DNA from: Saksenaea vasiformis B4078
Taxonomy: Eukaryota > Mucoromycota > Mucoromycetes > Mucorales > Saksenaeaceae
Length of the DNA: 24,439 nt
NCBI GenBank assembly: GCA_000697055.1
Contig: JNDT01000993.1
Span: 1 to 24,439, forward strand
Direction of reading: 5' to 3'
A program made the position numbers and the translations under genes. Under the pieces are notes generated by a model that was not told the DNA's origin, did not search any database, and saw only the letters and a list, made by a program, of their open reading frames with translations. Shown piece after piece: positions 13,468 to 24,300 of the stretch (position 1 is the stretch's first letter; the number at the start of each line of letters is the position of its first letter).

Positions 13468-15391
13468 GAAAGGGGTAATGAGGACAAGATCAGACAGCGA
13501 AATTTCAAGCCGAATCACGTGTGCTTGCTCTATCCAATTTTGGAAATCTTCGATTTTTGTCACATCAAAAAAAAAATCATCAGTTCTCCACCGCTTTCCT
13601 CGGTCTTTTTCTTTTGAAAAAAAGAAAAAGAAAGCAATTGTTCTACTTTGTTATATAGCTTATTTAGAAGATTTCAGACAAGTGAAGAAAAACGGATAAT
13701 GCGATCAATCAGAGAACAATAGAGAGTCTGTTGTGCTTCACACAGGCTTACGTATTCTGTCGAGGCATATAGAATGCACCGCAGCAAGAGCGATATTTTC
13801 ATCTATTCCACGAGATATTTATTAGAAATGCCATTGGATACGCAAAGCCAAGGATCTGGGCAACCAAATCAGTTACAGTTTGGGCTTTGGAACGGCAACG
13901 TTTTGCGCCATTCAGTCCTCTTCGTCCTTTCGTGTTTTTCCTTTCACCAATCCCAGAGAATAGCTTATTCTGTAAGTATTTGCCACATGTGCGTGATGCT
14001 TTGGTCTTTTTGTCGCCCCTCAGGAAGTCGGTTGTTTCTTCGCGTGATTGACACTTTAGCGAATATCTCAATGCATAACTGAACCAAGATAAAGCACTAG
14101 CAGTCGCTCTTTGTAAACCCGTCTTGAATGGGTATAAGGGCACGTCAGACTCCAGCAGCCATCATCTATCTAGTCCATCCCCTCACTTAGGGGTGGGCTT
14201 AAACAAATGAAAGCCTATTTCACGCTATTGATATCCAGCGTGGAAGCTCTTTTACTATGCATTCGCATCCGTCTGGGAAGCTTCCCACTTTACTTGGTCC
14301 CAGGCTAGCGTAGGTCGCTACAAAAGGTATCTATGTGTTTGAAGCAGATTTAGATCCATTTCGGACCCTCAGCGTTAAATAGAGATGAAATGCGGAAGAA
14401 GGCTTTGCTTTTCTCCGCGTAACGGATTTGGTACTCGTGACACCTCGATCACTTCCTCCAATAGCGGTTAATCCTCCGCCTTGGTTCAGTGGATAGTTTC
14501 TAGACTTGAATACACTCTGTCTAGCCTAGCATCTACCACGGGATACACAAAAACTTGGGAACATTTATGGAACCGGTAGGTCCATTCACTTCTACAGCGT
14601 TCTTGTAGCAAGATCCCTCCCTATTAGCAAGAATTACATACGCGCGTATCCGGTCATTTTCCGTAGACTGACTGTCCATTTGTGAGCTCGCCAAATAATA
14701 AGAAATTTGATATAGTCCTGCTCTTATAACACGGTATGAGTCAAGGAAAAAAAAAAAGCAAGGTCGTATTTAGGTCGAAAGTCAAAGAAAGATAAGCGGA
14801 ATGATCTTATTTCGTATGGCGCGCCAAGTCCTAAATCGAAAAACTGACACGGATAATCTTTTACATGCTGAACTGTACCACGCTGTCGATCATTTTTAGT
14901 GGATGACATATTAACAAGTGCTGGCTTGATGCAAATGGAATGTTCCTGGTTTCTCTAAGCGGTAACTGAGAAAGATTTAATGTTTACGTATTCAAATGCA
15001 ATTCATTGTCTCATACATTAGAATAAAACTAAACTCAGCTATTTGAATACATAGAAAAGAAGAAAATGTGTTATCTATGATGATGAACCCCGCAGATGCA
15101 GCTAAGCAAAAAGATTGTCACACGGCGGATTAACATTTTTTGACTGACACACTGGAGTTACTCACCATCTTTTCTTTTCCTTTTTACCTTCTAGTAGCAT
15201 TTACGCCATTTTGTTACCTTTTCGCTTTTGTTTATATTGGGGAGAAAAGATCAGTGGGAAACGCAACTCGTGAAGACCATTGATCTCAATCCTTTTTTTT
15301 TCTTCTTTCCCTATTTATTACCTTTTTGTTTTCCTTTTCTTAAAAAGAGTTAGCGCTTTTGTTACCCTTTCCTTTTGCTTTAATCGATATA
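13468..15391. other. 1.9-kb divergent intergenic region between SMC5 and PMC1
   Basis: Holds both promoters. On the PMC1 side (about 15150-15390) pyrimidine-rich tracts dominate, and TTTTTACCTTCTAG near 15181-15195 looks like a 3' splice site, so a 5'UTR intron is possible. The middle (13800-14480) contains a possible Fanzor/TnpB-like relic, listed separately. Other open frames here are short and unrecognised. Confidence 0.5.
13799..14143 (-). pseudogene. possible degenerate Fanzor/TnpB-like C-terminal fragment
   Basis: A 114-codon minus-strand frame with a basic middle that resembles the zinc-ribbon and RuvC-III end of eukaryotic TnpB homologues (Fanzor). It has KASRTCGKYLQNK, where a C-x-x-C would be expected and the second Cys is Tyr. 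Then comes GRRGLNGAKRCRSK, and then TVTDLVAQIL, which could be a shortened form of the family's (N)RD-(V/L)NAA-NI motif. Further upstream on the same strand (about 14440-14480) a GGSDRGVTST stretch might be a damaged RuvC-I DPG motif, but stops intervene. Several residues expected in an active nuclease are missing, so it would be dead. The assignment rests on motif memory alone; chance resemblance is a real alternative. Confidence 0.28.
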
Positions 15392-18300
15392 ATGTCAGCT
15401 TACTTGGATGACAACGCCCCTCTTCTGGATTGTGACCGCCACAAAAAAGAATTCTCTGTCACACGAGACCAGCTCTGCAAACTCGTCGACTTGAAACACT
15501 CATCGTACCTTGCAGATCTAGGGGGAATTCATGCTATTTGTAAAGCGTTGGAAGTGGATCCTACTCTTGGTTTATCTCCAGATGAATCCTTTGATCCTTC
15601 TTATGGCATCACCTCTCGTACGACTGAACCTTTTGCAGAACGGAAATCTTTATTTGGCAAGAATGAACTTCCTGGTTCTCCTGCAAAATCAATTGTTCAA
15701 CTGCTTTGGGCTGCATATAATGATCAAACATTAATCATGTTGACTATCGCTTCTATTATTTCCCTCTTTGTCGGTGTTTGGGAAGATAATTCTATTAATC
15801 ATCCTGCCGATGAGCCGAAAGTCGGATGGTAGGTTCAGAAAAGAAAAATCTCGCAAGTTTCTTAACTAACCATTTGTGTCACGCACTTACTTAGGGTCGA
15901 CGGGGTTGCAATCATCGGCGCGGTTGCTGTCGTTGTCATAACCAGTAAGGAACTGGGTCCTGCTCGCGGCCCTCCTATTTACTTTATTTATTTTACTGAA
16001 CTGATGTTGGATAAGATGCCATCAATGACTACGAAAAGGAAAAGCAATTCCGTAAATTGAACGCCAAAAAAGAAGACTTTCCTGTAAAGGTACCAAAAAA
16101 AAAAAAAGCTCGGCGGAGAACAACAGGCCCTGTCATTAAGCTCGCATTTCTTTTCTTAGGTCTTGCGTCGGGGAATGACACAACAGATTAGAGCACAAGA
16201 TTTGGTTGTAGGTGATATTATGTTTATCGAACCTGGTGATGTCCTTAATGCGGATTGCCTTTACATTGAAGGGTGAGAATGGGAAAAAAAAATTTTTTTT
16301 TTCATTATTCTTGGACTGTTATTCAATCTCTACTGCTCCTAGCCATAATCTACGCTGTGACGAATCCACGATTACGGGTGAATCACGACCTGTCAGAAAG
16401 GATGAAGATGGCCAAGGAGACTGTGTCATCTTGAGTGGATCAAAAGTACTTCATGGCGTGTCCAAGGTAAAAGAAAAACGAATAGCTATTATAACCACGA
16501 ACATGGCGGAGCTAATACGCATTATTTAGGTTCTTGTCATTGCTGTCGGGGACAATTCCTTTTATGGTCGTGCCATGACGGTATGAATCATGCAATTTTT
16601 TCCCTTCTCTCCCCGGGTACATTATGCCGTTACTCACACGTGATATATCTCTCTAATAGGTGATGCGTTCATCTTCTGAGGAGTCAACACCGCTACAACT
16701 GAAATTGAACGTCTTGGCAGACCAGATCGCCAGATTTGGTTTTCTTGCTGCGGGTCTGATGTTTGGGTACGTAAACAATAAGAAGCACCGTATAGGAAAT
16801 AACAAACAAAAAAAACTAGTGTACTTTTGTTGAAATTGGTGATTGTCAGCGCTGTCCGTCATCATTGGCTGCCCGTCGAGGAGCTTCCCGATCAGCTGAT
16901 TGGTATGGTGATTCAGGCTATTACTGTCATTGTTGTCGCTGTAAGCCTCTTTTTTTTTTCCTTCTGTGCAACCGAGTTGTGTAACATGTCTATTGTAGGT
17001 TCCTGAAGGGTTACCAATGGCAGTGACACTGGCATTGGCATTTGCTACCACCGAGATGCTCAAAGATAATAATCTAGTACGACATCTATCGGCATGGTAT
17101 GTTTACGTCTACCAGAACTGGCCAGTCATTCTTATATCTGTACAGTGAGACCATGGGTAACGCCACCACTGTCTGTTCTGACAAGACCGGAACACTTACC
17201 GAAAACAAGATGACCGTCGTGAGAGCCTTTATGGCTGAAAAAGAGTTTACAAAGCTTTCGGAGATGCCACGCTGGAAATATCAAGTTAGCCAGGTCGCGT
17301 TGGACCTTCTGACGGAAGGCATCTGTATCAACTCGACTGCTTTTGAAGGAAGAGATGCAGAGGGAAACATAGGTTTCATCGGATCATCCACAGAGTGCAC
17401 TTTGCTAGAGTTCACGCAAAAACTTGGCTATACTTATCAGAACGTGAGGTAATACTCCTATTGTTCTTTGTAAACGTTGCTAACAAATGAACCCAAGATC
17501 TGCCGTAAAGGTAGTCGGCGTGTACCCTTTCAATTCAACCGTCAAGAGTATGACCACAGTGATTCAAGTAAATGCAGGAAACGCGGCTTCGCCCCAACAA
17601 TCAAACTATCGTGTTCATGCTAAAGGTAAAGAGAAGACAGTGGTAGTTACGATGCTAACTTGCTGCGACAAAGGTGCTGCCGAGACTATCATCGCAAATT
17701 GCACGTACTACATTGATGCAGATGGAAAAATCCAAAACTTGGATGAAGACAGCAGACGTCAATATGAGACTTTGATCAGCGAGTACGCAGAAAATTCGCT
17801 AAGACCTTTAGCTGTGGCATATCGTGATGTTGATGACGAGACGTATCACACTTTCCATTTGGACGATCCACCGCTTCAGAATATGGTTTTATTAGCTATC
17901 GTCGGTATTCGTGCTCAATTGCGTCCTGGCGTTATCGAGTCTGTCCAAGCTTTCCGCCGCGCCGGAATATTTGTCCGAATGGTAAGCACGATGGATGAAA
18001 ACATCAAAAGTTGATATCTCATTGCTTTAAACAATAGATCACGGGTGATAATCTAGAGACAGCCAAAGCAATTGCTAAGGAATGTGGTATTTTAACCGCT
18101 GGTGGCATTGCCATGACAGGCCCTGAATTTCGATCGTTAAGTTTGATGGAACAATTCAAAGTTATCCCCCGTTTGCAAGTGCTTGCTCGCTCTTCTCCAA
18201 CAGATAAGGTAAAAAGGAAACACTTTCCAAAACGTATAAGCTCATCTTGTGCTATAGACCATTGTGGTAGCTCGCCTGCAAGAATTGGATGAGATTGTAG

Positions 18301-19340
18301 CCATGACTGGTGACGGCACAAATGACGGTCCAGCCTTGAAGCTTGCTAACGTTGGCTTTGCTATGGGCATCGCTGGCACCGAGGTGGCCAAGGAGGCTTC
18401 AGATATCATTTTGATGGATGATAACTTCAATTCGATCCTGCAGGCTTTGAAATGGGGTCGTGCTGTTAATGATGGCGTCCGAAAATTTTTAATCTTCCAG
18501 CTCACCGTCAATGTTGCTGCTGTAGTTGTATCCTTTGTGAGTGCCCTGGTGTCTGAGAAGTCTGAAAGCATTCTGAGCGCAGTCCAACTCTTATGGGTCA
18601 ACCTGATCATGGATACCTTTGCTGCATTAGCTCTCGCTACTGAGCCACTAACGGATGACCTGGTGAAACGCAAGCCACTTCGGAAGGACAGTAGCTTGAT
18701 CAACTGGAGAATGACCCGTATGATCGTTGGTCAAGCGGTTTTTCAGATAGTGGTCCAACTGCTATTGATGTTCAAGGGTCCTATGATATTCGGTCTTGGT
18801 ACAGAAGAAGCCGATGCCAAGATCCTGCGAACAATGATCTTCAATGTGTTTGTCTTTATGCAAGTCTTTAATGAACTCAACTGCAGAAGAATCGACGATC
18901 AACTCAATGTCCTTCGTGGAATCACCCATGATTACCTTTTCCTGATGATTCAGGCTCTAGTTATTGTCACTCAGATGATAATCGTCCAATACGGTGGTCT
19001 TGCCTTCAAGACAGTACCGCTCACACCGTGTCAGTGGGTCTGCACAATCGGCATTGGCAGCTTGTCCATCCCTGCAGGCATCATCATCCGTCTACTGCCC
19101 AACCATCTTCCGTATTTCTGGAGCGAAAATGCTAACGATGAATTTCACCACGTGGTGTCCTACTCTCGTCTGCGGTGGGAGAGTGCTGTAGCACATATCC
19201 TCAACAATACCAAATTGCTGGCAAACGATCCCGAGGCCATCGCGCGAAAGCTCTTGACAGAATCGTCACCAAATGATTTTGATGGGTTCCTAGCCCAGGA
19301 ACAGCCAAGGTCGCGCACCGATCGTACTGCAAAAGTTTAG
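15392..19340 (+). CDS. PMC1: PMC1-type vacuolar Ca2+-transporting P-type ATPase (about 1055 aa, 14 exons)
   Basis: P2B Ca2+ pump of the PMCA/PMC1 family, expected on the vacuole, clearing cytosolic Ca2+. First ATG 15392 ([13 protein letters not shown]). Exons: 15392-15828, 15895-15944, 16016-16089, 16160-16272, 16343-16466, 16530-16580, 16660-16766, 16820-16940, 16999-17096, 17146-17448, 17498-17625, 17674-17981, 18038-18208, 18258-19340. Seen: TM1-2 around [18 protein letters not shown] and [14 protein letters not shown]; the actuator motif [11 protein letters not shown]4 with PEGLP at 361-365; phosphorylated D404 in CSDKTGTLT; the nucleotide-binding KGAAE at 535-539; the hinge [12 protein letters not shown] (D714, D718); and TM5-10 in the last exon, including [20 protein letters not shown]. 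The C-terminal tail after the last TM is short, without a long animal-type calmodulin domain. The 48-nt intron 17626-17673 is stopless and would insert 16 residues if kept. Converges on eIF3d. Confidence 0.95.
17626..17673 (+). other. in-frame, stopless 48-nt intron in PMC1 (inferred)
   Basis: GTAAAG at the 5' end, a perfect CTAAC branch point (GATGCTAACTTG) and ACAAAG at the 3' end. Splicing restores [10 protein letters not shown], the conserved KGA(A/S)E motif of P2 ATPases. Read-through would insert 16 residues with three odd Thr/Val/Cys-rich stretches directly inside the nucleotide-binding motif. Confidence 0.85.
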
Positions 19341-19533
19341 GCTTTTTCTTTTTGTTTTTCTTTGCATTCATTTGTTACCACTGTTTTCAATGTATAACCA
19401 CATTTGATTCCCTTTTCTATTACATACGCACTTTCTGTTCTACTTTAGCATAACTTTGCATTTGGAAAAAAGACAAAAAATTGACCCATTTTATGAAAAA
19501 ATCCTAAATCTTTTAATTGTGGCAATGCATATA

Positions 19534-21371
19534 TTACTTTTCTTCTTCTTCAGCAGCGGCGGCATCATTCTCCTCCTCTTCCTCTTCCTCGTCGTATTCT
19601 TCATCACCATCCAGATCGTCCTCGCCAGGGACAGCATAGATACGAAGGATTGGCTTGTTAGGATCCTTCATGAAGACATAGCGACCCTCGGGCAGCTTGA
19701 GACACAAATCGACAACAGCCTTGATAATACCCCAGCCGTTGGTCAACGACAAGTTCATCTGAGCAGCGAAGTCCTTAGGTTTGTACGACTGAGTACCCAA
19801 AATGACGTGGCGAGAGTTGTCCTTGGGGTTCAAACGAGCAACATAACCAAGCTTGAGCTGATCGGCACCAGCCAACATGGCTTGGACTGCCCATCGTGCC
19901 AATTTAGCCGCATTGTTCTTCATTTCGGTCGCAGCAACCGCGCCACGTTGTGAATCCAAGCTCTTCTTCCATGGGAGCGCTCCACCTGCACCCTGAGCTG
20001 CGGGGTCAAATTCATTAAGTGCACGGATGGTCATCAGCGATGTCTGGCTTCCGGCCTTCACTGCAGCGTCAACTTCGGTACGGACAATCAAATGAATCTT
20101 CTCAGATTCTTCCTCTTCACCAGCATTGCTGCCAGTCAAATCAAATCTCCTGTAGCGGTAACCGCAGGAGGCCAACTTATCTGTAGGAGTGGCGAATGGG
20201 TTGGGCTTGTCAAACTTCTGGGTGCTATTTGGATCCAGCACTTGGCGAGAGAAGTTCTGGTTAATGTACAAGGCTTCGGTACAAAGTGCAGACCAAGAAT
20301 TGATCGTGTCCTTTTCGTTTTCCGCAGGAGGGTCGTACGAGTTCTCATTCACGGTAACAAAGTCAAAGACACCACCAGGTCGTTTATCCAGGATAACTTT
20401 ATCTCCAATCTTCTTGACAACAAGATCCCAGGGGTAAACGGTACGGGTAGTACACATCAAAAGGGAAAGGACGGCATCGGTGGCAAAAACGGTAGCCTTA
20501 TTTTCTTCCATCAATTTCTGAATCACAGGATCCTCCGAGGTGGTTGTATCGTATTTGACGCGTTCAATGTGTTGAAGAGGCTTTTCATTTCTGGTGTTCA
20601 CGCGATCATAAGCCTTGTTGTAGTAATTGACAGAACCGAACGAGGCACTAACATTCCCATTGAGTACACATCATCTTTTTCACTAAGCCTAATGACTTAC
20701 ATGTCCTCGACTTCGGGAACGTTGAAAGACAGCTTGCTCAAACGGTTGAATTCAATCTCATCCAACACTTGCCAGTCAGCACCAATATTGATCGAAGCGT
20801 TGCGCATGCGTTGAGGCTTGTCGTAATCCTTGTAGCCATATCTTCTTCTACCCTGCTGTTGTCGGCCTCCCTGGGGACGCTGGTTGACGGTACGATAGCC
20901 AGTGGTAGCAGGAGCCTGCTTGCTCTGCACACGGCTACGAGTACCTCCAGCGGCCTTGAGAGCCATCTTCTTGGCAGCAGCCGAACGATTGTCGACGACA
21001 GAGAACGACGATTCATCCTCGGTATGAGTGTATGCGAAAGCAGAAGCGAAGGCAGCACCATATGTCTGGTGCTGATCTAAAATCGCGGCTCAGTTTACTA
21101 TTTTCTCCTTTCTTTCACTCGCTAATGATATACCTCTGTTGAATCGATTGAAACCGGTTCGGCCCTGACGTCCGGTAATCTCTCGGTTGTCTTGCTTCTG
21201 ACCTTCTGGATTGGTCCAGTCGGCCACGCGACCCAACTTATCACCTTTACTGTAAGGAGCATAAGGAATGTCGCGGAATTGTTCAGGGATCACGTCCGAG
21301 GCAGGGCCCCAGCCACCTTGGCTGTCCGAAATCTTGGGCAAAAAGAAACGAGGTGTGTTTAACTCGGCCAT
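19534..21371 (-). CDS. eukaryotic translation initiation factor 3 subunit D (575 aa, 3 coding exons)
   Basis: eIF3d, a peripheral subunit of the eIF3 complex that binds the 40S subunit and, in animals, the cap of selected mRNAs. Coding exons 21371-21134, 21076-20701 and 20647-19534; introns of 57 and 53 nt. Start MAELNTPRFFLPKI; an ATG 21 nt upstream (21392) lies in a likely 5'UTR intron and is not used. Recognisable eIF3d features: GWGPASDVIPEQFRDIPYAP near the N-terminus, GRVADWT, a basic RNA-binding linker (GRQQQGRRRYGYKDYDKPQ), NASINIGADWQVLDEIEF, then NYYNKAYDRVNTRNEKPL and the large cap-binding-like domain. The tail is highly acidic, with a run of Glu/Asp broken by a short Ala block, encoded by a GAA/GAG-type repeat at about 19537-19610. 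Length is close to human eIF3d (548 aa). High-level housekeeping expression is expected. Confidence 0.96.
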
Positions 21372-21373
21372 TG

Positions 21374-21442
21374 CTGCAATAAAAAAATGCACAAGATAGA
21401 TTTCATGTCAGAATTATCTTTGGACTAGATCTCACTTATTAC
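21374..21442 (-). other. 5'UTR intron of eIF3d
   Basis: GTAATA at the 5' end, a CTGAC branch-like site in TTCTGACATG and TTTTTTTATTGCAG at the 3' end; the AG is followed directly by CAATGGCC, putting the start codon two bases into the exon. Confidence 0.65.
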
Positions 21443-21443
21443 C

Positions 21444-22106
21444 TGTCTGAACAAACTTGGAAAACAACAATTTTTTTTTCCTTTTCTCCATATGAAAACA
21501 GTTTCATTATCCGCACCAATAAAATAAACTTAGTGACGTACCTTCCTTCTGTTCTGTTCAGGATGATGTTGGCACCCCTTAGGGTGCGCGTAGTAAAGGC
21601 GAACGTTGGATCTACCAAAGTGGTTGCCTTTAACGCATATACTTGATTTATATACTGCTCGAATAATTTTGCCTCCTACCAATGAAACAAGCTGTTGTAG
21701 CCAATACTCTACGAATTGAAGATGTATACTGAATTTTTTCTTATTACCGCAACTTTTGCAGTTCGTGAACGCAAAACTATTTAGAGTAGCATAGAGAAGT
21801 ATTCATTAAACAGTACTTTATTCGTATTAAGTGAGTTAGAGACCTGCGATGCAACCAAATTGTAACTACGTGTCCCGCACTGTTCTTCTCATAACTGTTC
21901 CAATAAAATCCGTAGAAAGGGCAATTCAACAGAACAGCGTCCACCGTTATTTCCATATAGGCAATACTAAGTAAATAGGAATACTCTGAAGTGAAAAACT
22001 CACATAACATACTGTGGTTTCAAGAGACCTTTCTCAAGCGTATGAGTCATTTTGACACTCCGCCGCCCTATTGTTACAGCGGAAAACTTCCCGTCTCTGA
22101 CAGACC
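21444..22106. other. divergent promoter region of eIF3d and the Snapin-like gene
   Basis: No gene seen. A CCAAT box at 21516-21520 and a CRE-like TGACGTA at 21534-21540 lie just upstream of eIF3d. A 6-bp hairpin with a 4-nt loop (GCACCC/GGGTGC, 21572-21587) includes a CCCCT stress-element core at 21575-21579. Roles are inferred only from consensus. Confidence 0.35.
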
Positions 22107-22521
22107 ATGAGCGATTCACCAGAGAACCCTATAGGTCAAATCACTGAGAATGAATCTGAAGCAAGGACTTCAGGAAATCTGTCCAATGGTATAGCGTCAT
22201 TGCTTGGATCAGTAGTAAAGGAGATGGACAAAACCGTACTGGAAACTCAACAAAGCCAAGATGAGTTGGGGAAAGAAATTGAACGTTTAGTCGCAGGTAC
22301 GCGATGCACCTCCCACTCACGAGATATGTGCTTACACAGGGATCTGTTTAAAAGAACTCGAATTATTCACAGATATAGCTGAACCGCCACGGCTCCAGCC
22401 AGCGCTGGAGAAGCTGGCGGATGCACGGAAACGGCTGACTGCGGCCAACAAGCTAATGCAACAAACCTATGCCCGTGTACAAAGAATTCAAGCACAGATC
22501 CAAGCATTACCATCGCAATAA
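22107..22521 (+). CDS. Snapin-like BLOC-1/BORC subunit (123 aa, 2 exons)
   Basis: Small coiled-coil protein, exons 22107-22296 and 22340-22521 with a 43-nt intron (GTACGC to ACACAG). Pattern and spacing match Snapin. A short variable N-terminus is followed by GIASLLGSVVKEMDKTVLET (compare the family's LL-LRP-V--LD--V), then SQDELGKEIERLV (SQ-EL---I--L), and a second helix ALEKLADARKRLTAANKLMQ (Y--KL--ARRR---VN-IL). It ends after QAQIQALPSQ, slightly shorter than human Snapin (136 aa). Snapin is shared by BLOC-1 and BORC, which govern lysosome/endosome sorting and positioning. Without the splice the frame stops soon after the intron. An AATAAA overlaps the stop codon and another lies at 22781. 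KxDL/BLOC-type relatives are alternatives. Confidence 0.75.
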
Positions 22522-22780
22522 ATATGGCTATCTATAGCATACTGACACTGAACAATATCTGCTTTGCTTGCTTTTACAGACGATCTCGCTCCATCGGCCG
22601 AGTGATTCAATCAACTTATTCCTTCGTGATTGTTAATCTCTTTATGCAAAAATGACAATGCAAACTTGGATTACGGGTGGTTGATCAGTTTGAAGCTATT
22701 CTTGTAGACACGTTCAATACAGCATGGATTGACACCAGATCGCCAAGTATTTCATCTGTATCGCGTTACATTTTTTTATG

Positions 22781-22786
22781 AATAAA
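22781..22786 (+). terminator. possible poly(A) signal for the Snapin-like gene
   Basis: AATAAA 260 bp past the stop, only 56 bp from the stop codon of the convergent RBM22 gene, so the two 3'UTRs would nearly abut or overlap. Confidence 0.3.
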
Positions 22787-22841
22787 CTAGAACACTCCGT
22801 ACTCTCCCAGGGATTTGTCGCTATCTGGACCATTATATCTA

Positions 22842-24300
22842 TTATGCTTTTGTGCTAGAGCCCTGCAACGTTGGATCTTGACTTGGATATCTTTCCGCGT
22901 CATCAGAGACACTCATCGTTGGTGGAGCAGGCGGCTGCGCTGGACCAGCATTCGCTATATACAACAAGTTTAGTCAGTGGACGCGGCCCTTCGGGTAATA
23001 CGAACCTTGTCGTTGCTTATTATCTGACTTCGGTCCTTGTGGTCTTGGTTTTCCCCAAGTCACTCGCAATGTATGTCCTTGAAGTGTCAATCCAGCATCC
23101 GCTATTTTCTCGGCGGCAAGCTCGGCAGACATTCTTGTAGCAAAATTGATAAATGCACACTTTGATCGATGAATAACAACGATCGATTTGATTTCACCAA
23201 ATGCGTAGAAAAATCCTCTGAAATCCGATTCTTGAATATCCTCTTCCACGCCAGTGACGAATAATGACGTCTAGTGCCCTATCAGATATCGTCGATCACA
23301 GTTTTCTGCTGACTTACCACCGATTTATCTTCTGGTGGCGCTAAAGATCCTCCTTTCACACGACTAAGCATTTTTTTCGCAACAGGATCGTTGGAACCGT
23401 AGTACCGGCTTTTAATGTTCTGCTGACCAACCTCTCCTTCACCAGGAATCTCGTGTCTGAAGAAAAAAAAATTAGTTCATTTCACGAAGTTTTCTGTGCT
23501 ATTACCTGTAAGGACATTCATCCCCACGGTTACATTCACCTTTCACAAAGAATGAGCAGATGTGTGGTCGGTTGCGTTTATAGTATGGCTCTGTACGCGC
23601 TAATTTCCGTAAAACGTCATGGTTGGCGGGTGAAATTTTGCTCGTGTCGTAGACATTTTGGCCTTCCTCAACCTAACAAGCATTTAACACTCTTGAACCT
23701 TCAACTATAAAAGATTCAAACCTTATTTGCCATGTTTTGTGCATAGTACTGCCGATTGATATCAGCCGTGGGGGCATCTGATTTAACGTCAAGGGCGCTG
23801 TCGCGTACTTCAACCGGTAGTCCTGTAAAGGGCATGAATATATGTCACGAAAATTATAGGAGCAAGCGACATACCATATTGCAGATCAAGCACACATGTC
23901 TGGCAAACATTCTTAATCTTTGAGCATGTCTGGCAGATTTCGGTCTTTTTGTAGCGCATATTTGTACCAGGCAACCATCGGAACACTGTGAAAGGTCGTT
24001 GACAGATCTAATTAAGCACGATCAGCCATGTTCATCCGAAATCTGAGTTTACCTTGCACTCTTTTCCATATGCTTGCTTCGTCTAAAACAAAACGATGAT
24101 TGAGTAAACATACTTCATTTGCTATTGGGAAACGTACCATGCGCACGTACGGATTATCTCCAAGACATGTTTCGCAAACGATGGGGAATTCCTTTTAAAA
24201 AAGAAATGTTAAAGCCTCATGATTGTTACATCGTCGATATGAATGGTCTTACAGCATCTTCCCACTGCTGCTTGTTCGGGTCAGCTTTTGTTAAGCTCAT
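22842..24300 (-). CDS. pre-mRNA splicing factor RBM22/Slt11 (Ecm2) (349 aa, 9 exons)
   Basis: Nineteen-complex-associated factor that contacts U6 snRNA and the pre-mRNA near the active site and helps shape the catalytic spliceosome. Start ATG 24300 ([16 protein letters not shown]). Exons: 24300-24253, 24191-24138, 24082-24053, 24007-23875, 23822-23722, 23672-23506, 23456-23318, 23270-23006, 22954-22842. Zinc-binding pairs C22/C25, C43/C46, C69/C72 and C79/C82 form the N-terminal module. A CCCH finger follows at C161, C169, C175, H179 ([16 protein letters not shown]), then an RRM at about 225-300 with LFVTG as RNP2 and KCAFINFA as RNP1. The last intron (23005-22955) starts GTTCGT; skipping it would stop the frame after RVH, while splicing adds a short Pro-rich tail. 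The protein is shorter than human RBM22 (420 aa), mainly in that C-terminal region. Converges on the Snapin-like gene. Confidence 0.95.

Noticed and set aside
13468..13563. 32-residue N-terminal extension of SMC5
   Set aside because: The extended frame begins with GTG, not ATG; the first ATG is at 13467.
14475..14545. tRNA gene or tRNA-derived SINE
   Set aside because: TGGTTCAGTGGATAG resembles a box A, but no box B, anticodon arm or acceptor pairing follows.
18242..18703. 153-codon minus-strand frame
   Set aside because: Antisense shadow of the last PMC1 exon, whose plus-strand translation carries the TGDGTNDGP motif.
19537..19610. Tandem repeat or microsatellite as a separate element
   Set aside because: The GAA/GAG-rich tract encodes the acidic C-terminus of eIF3d and is explained by coding function.
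20092..20814. 240-codon plus-strand frame
   Set aside because: Antisense shadow across eIF3d exons 2 and 3; no domain, and it crosses a well-supported minus-strand intron.
21090..21392. eIF3d start at the upstream ATG (21392)
   Set aside because: It lies within the polypyrimidine tract of a likely 5'UTR intron, and the conserved N-terminus begins MAEL at 21371.
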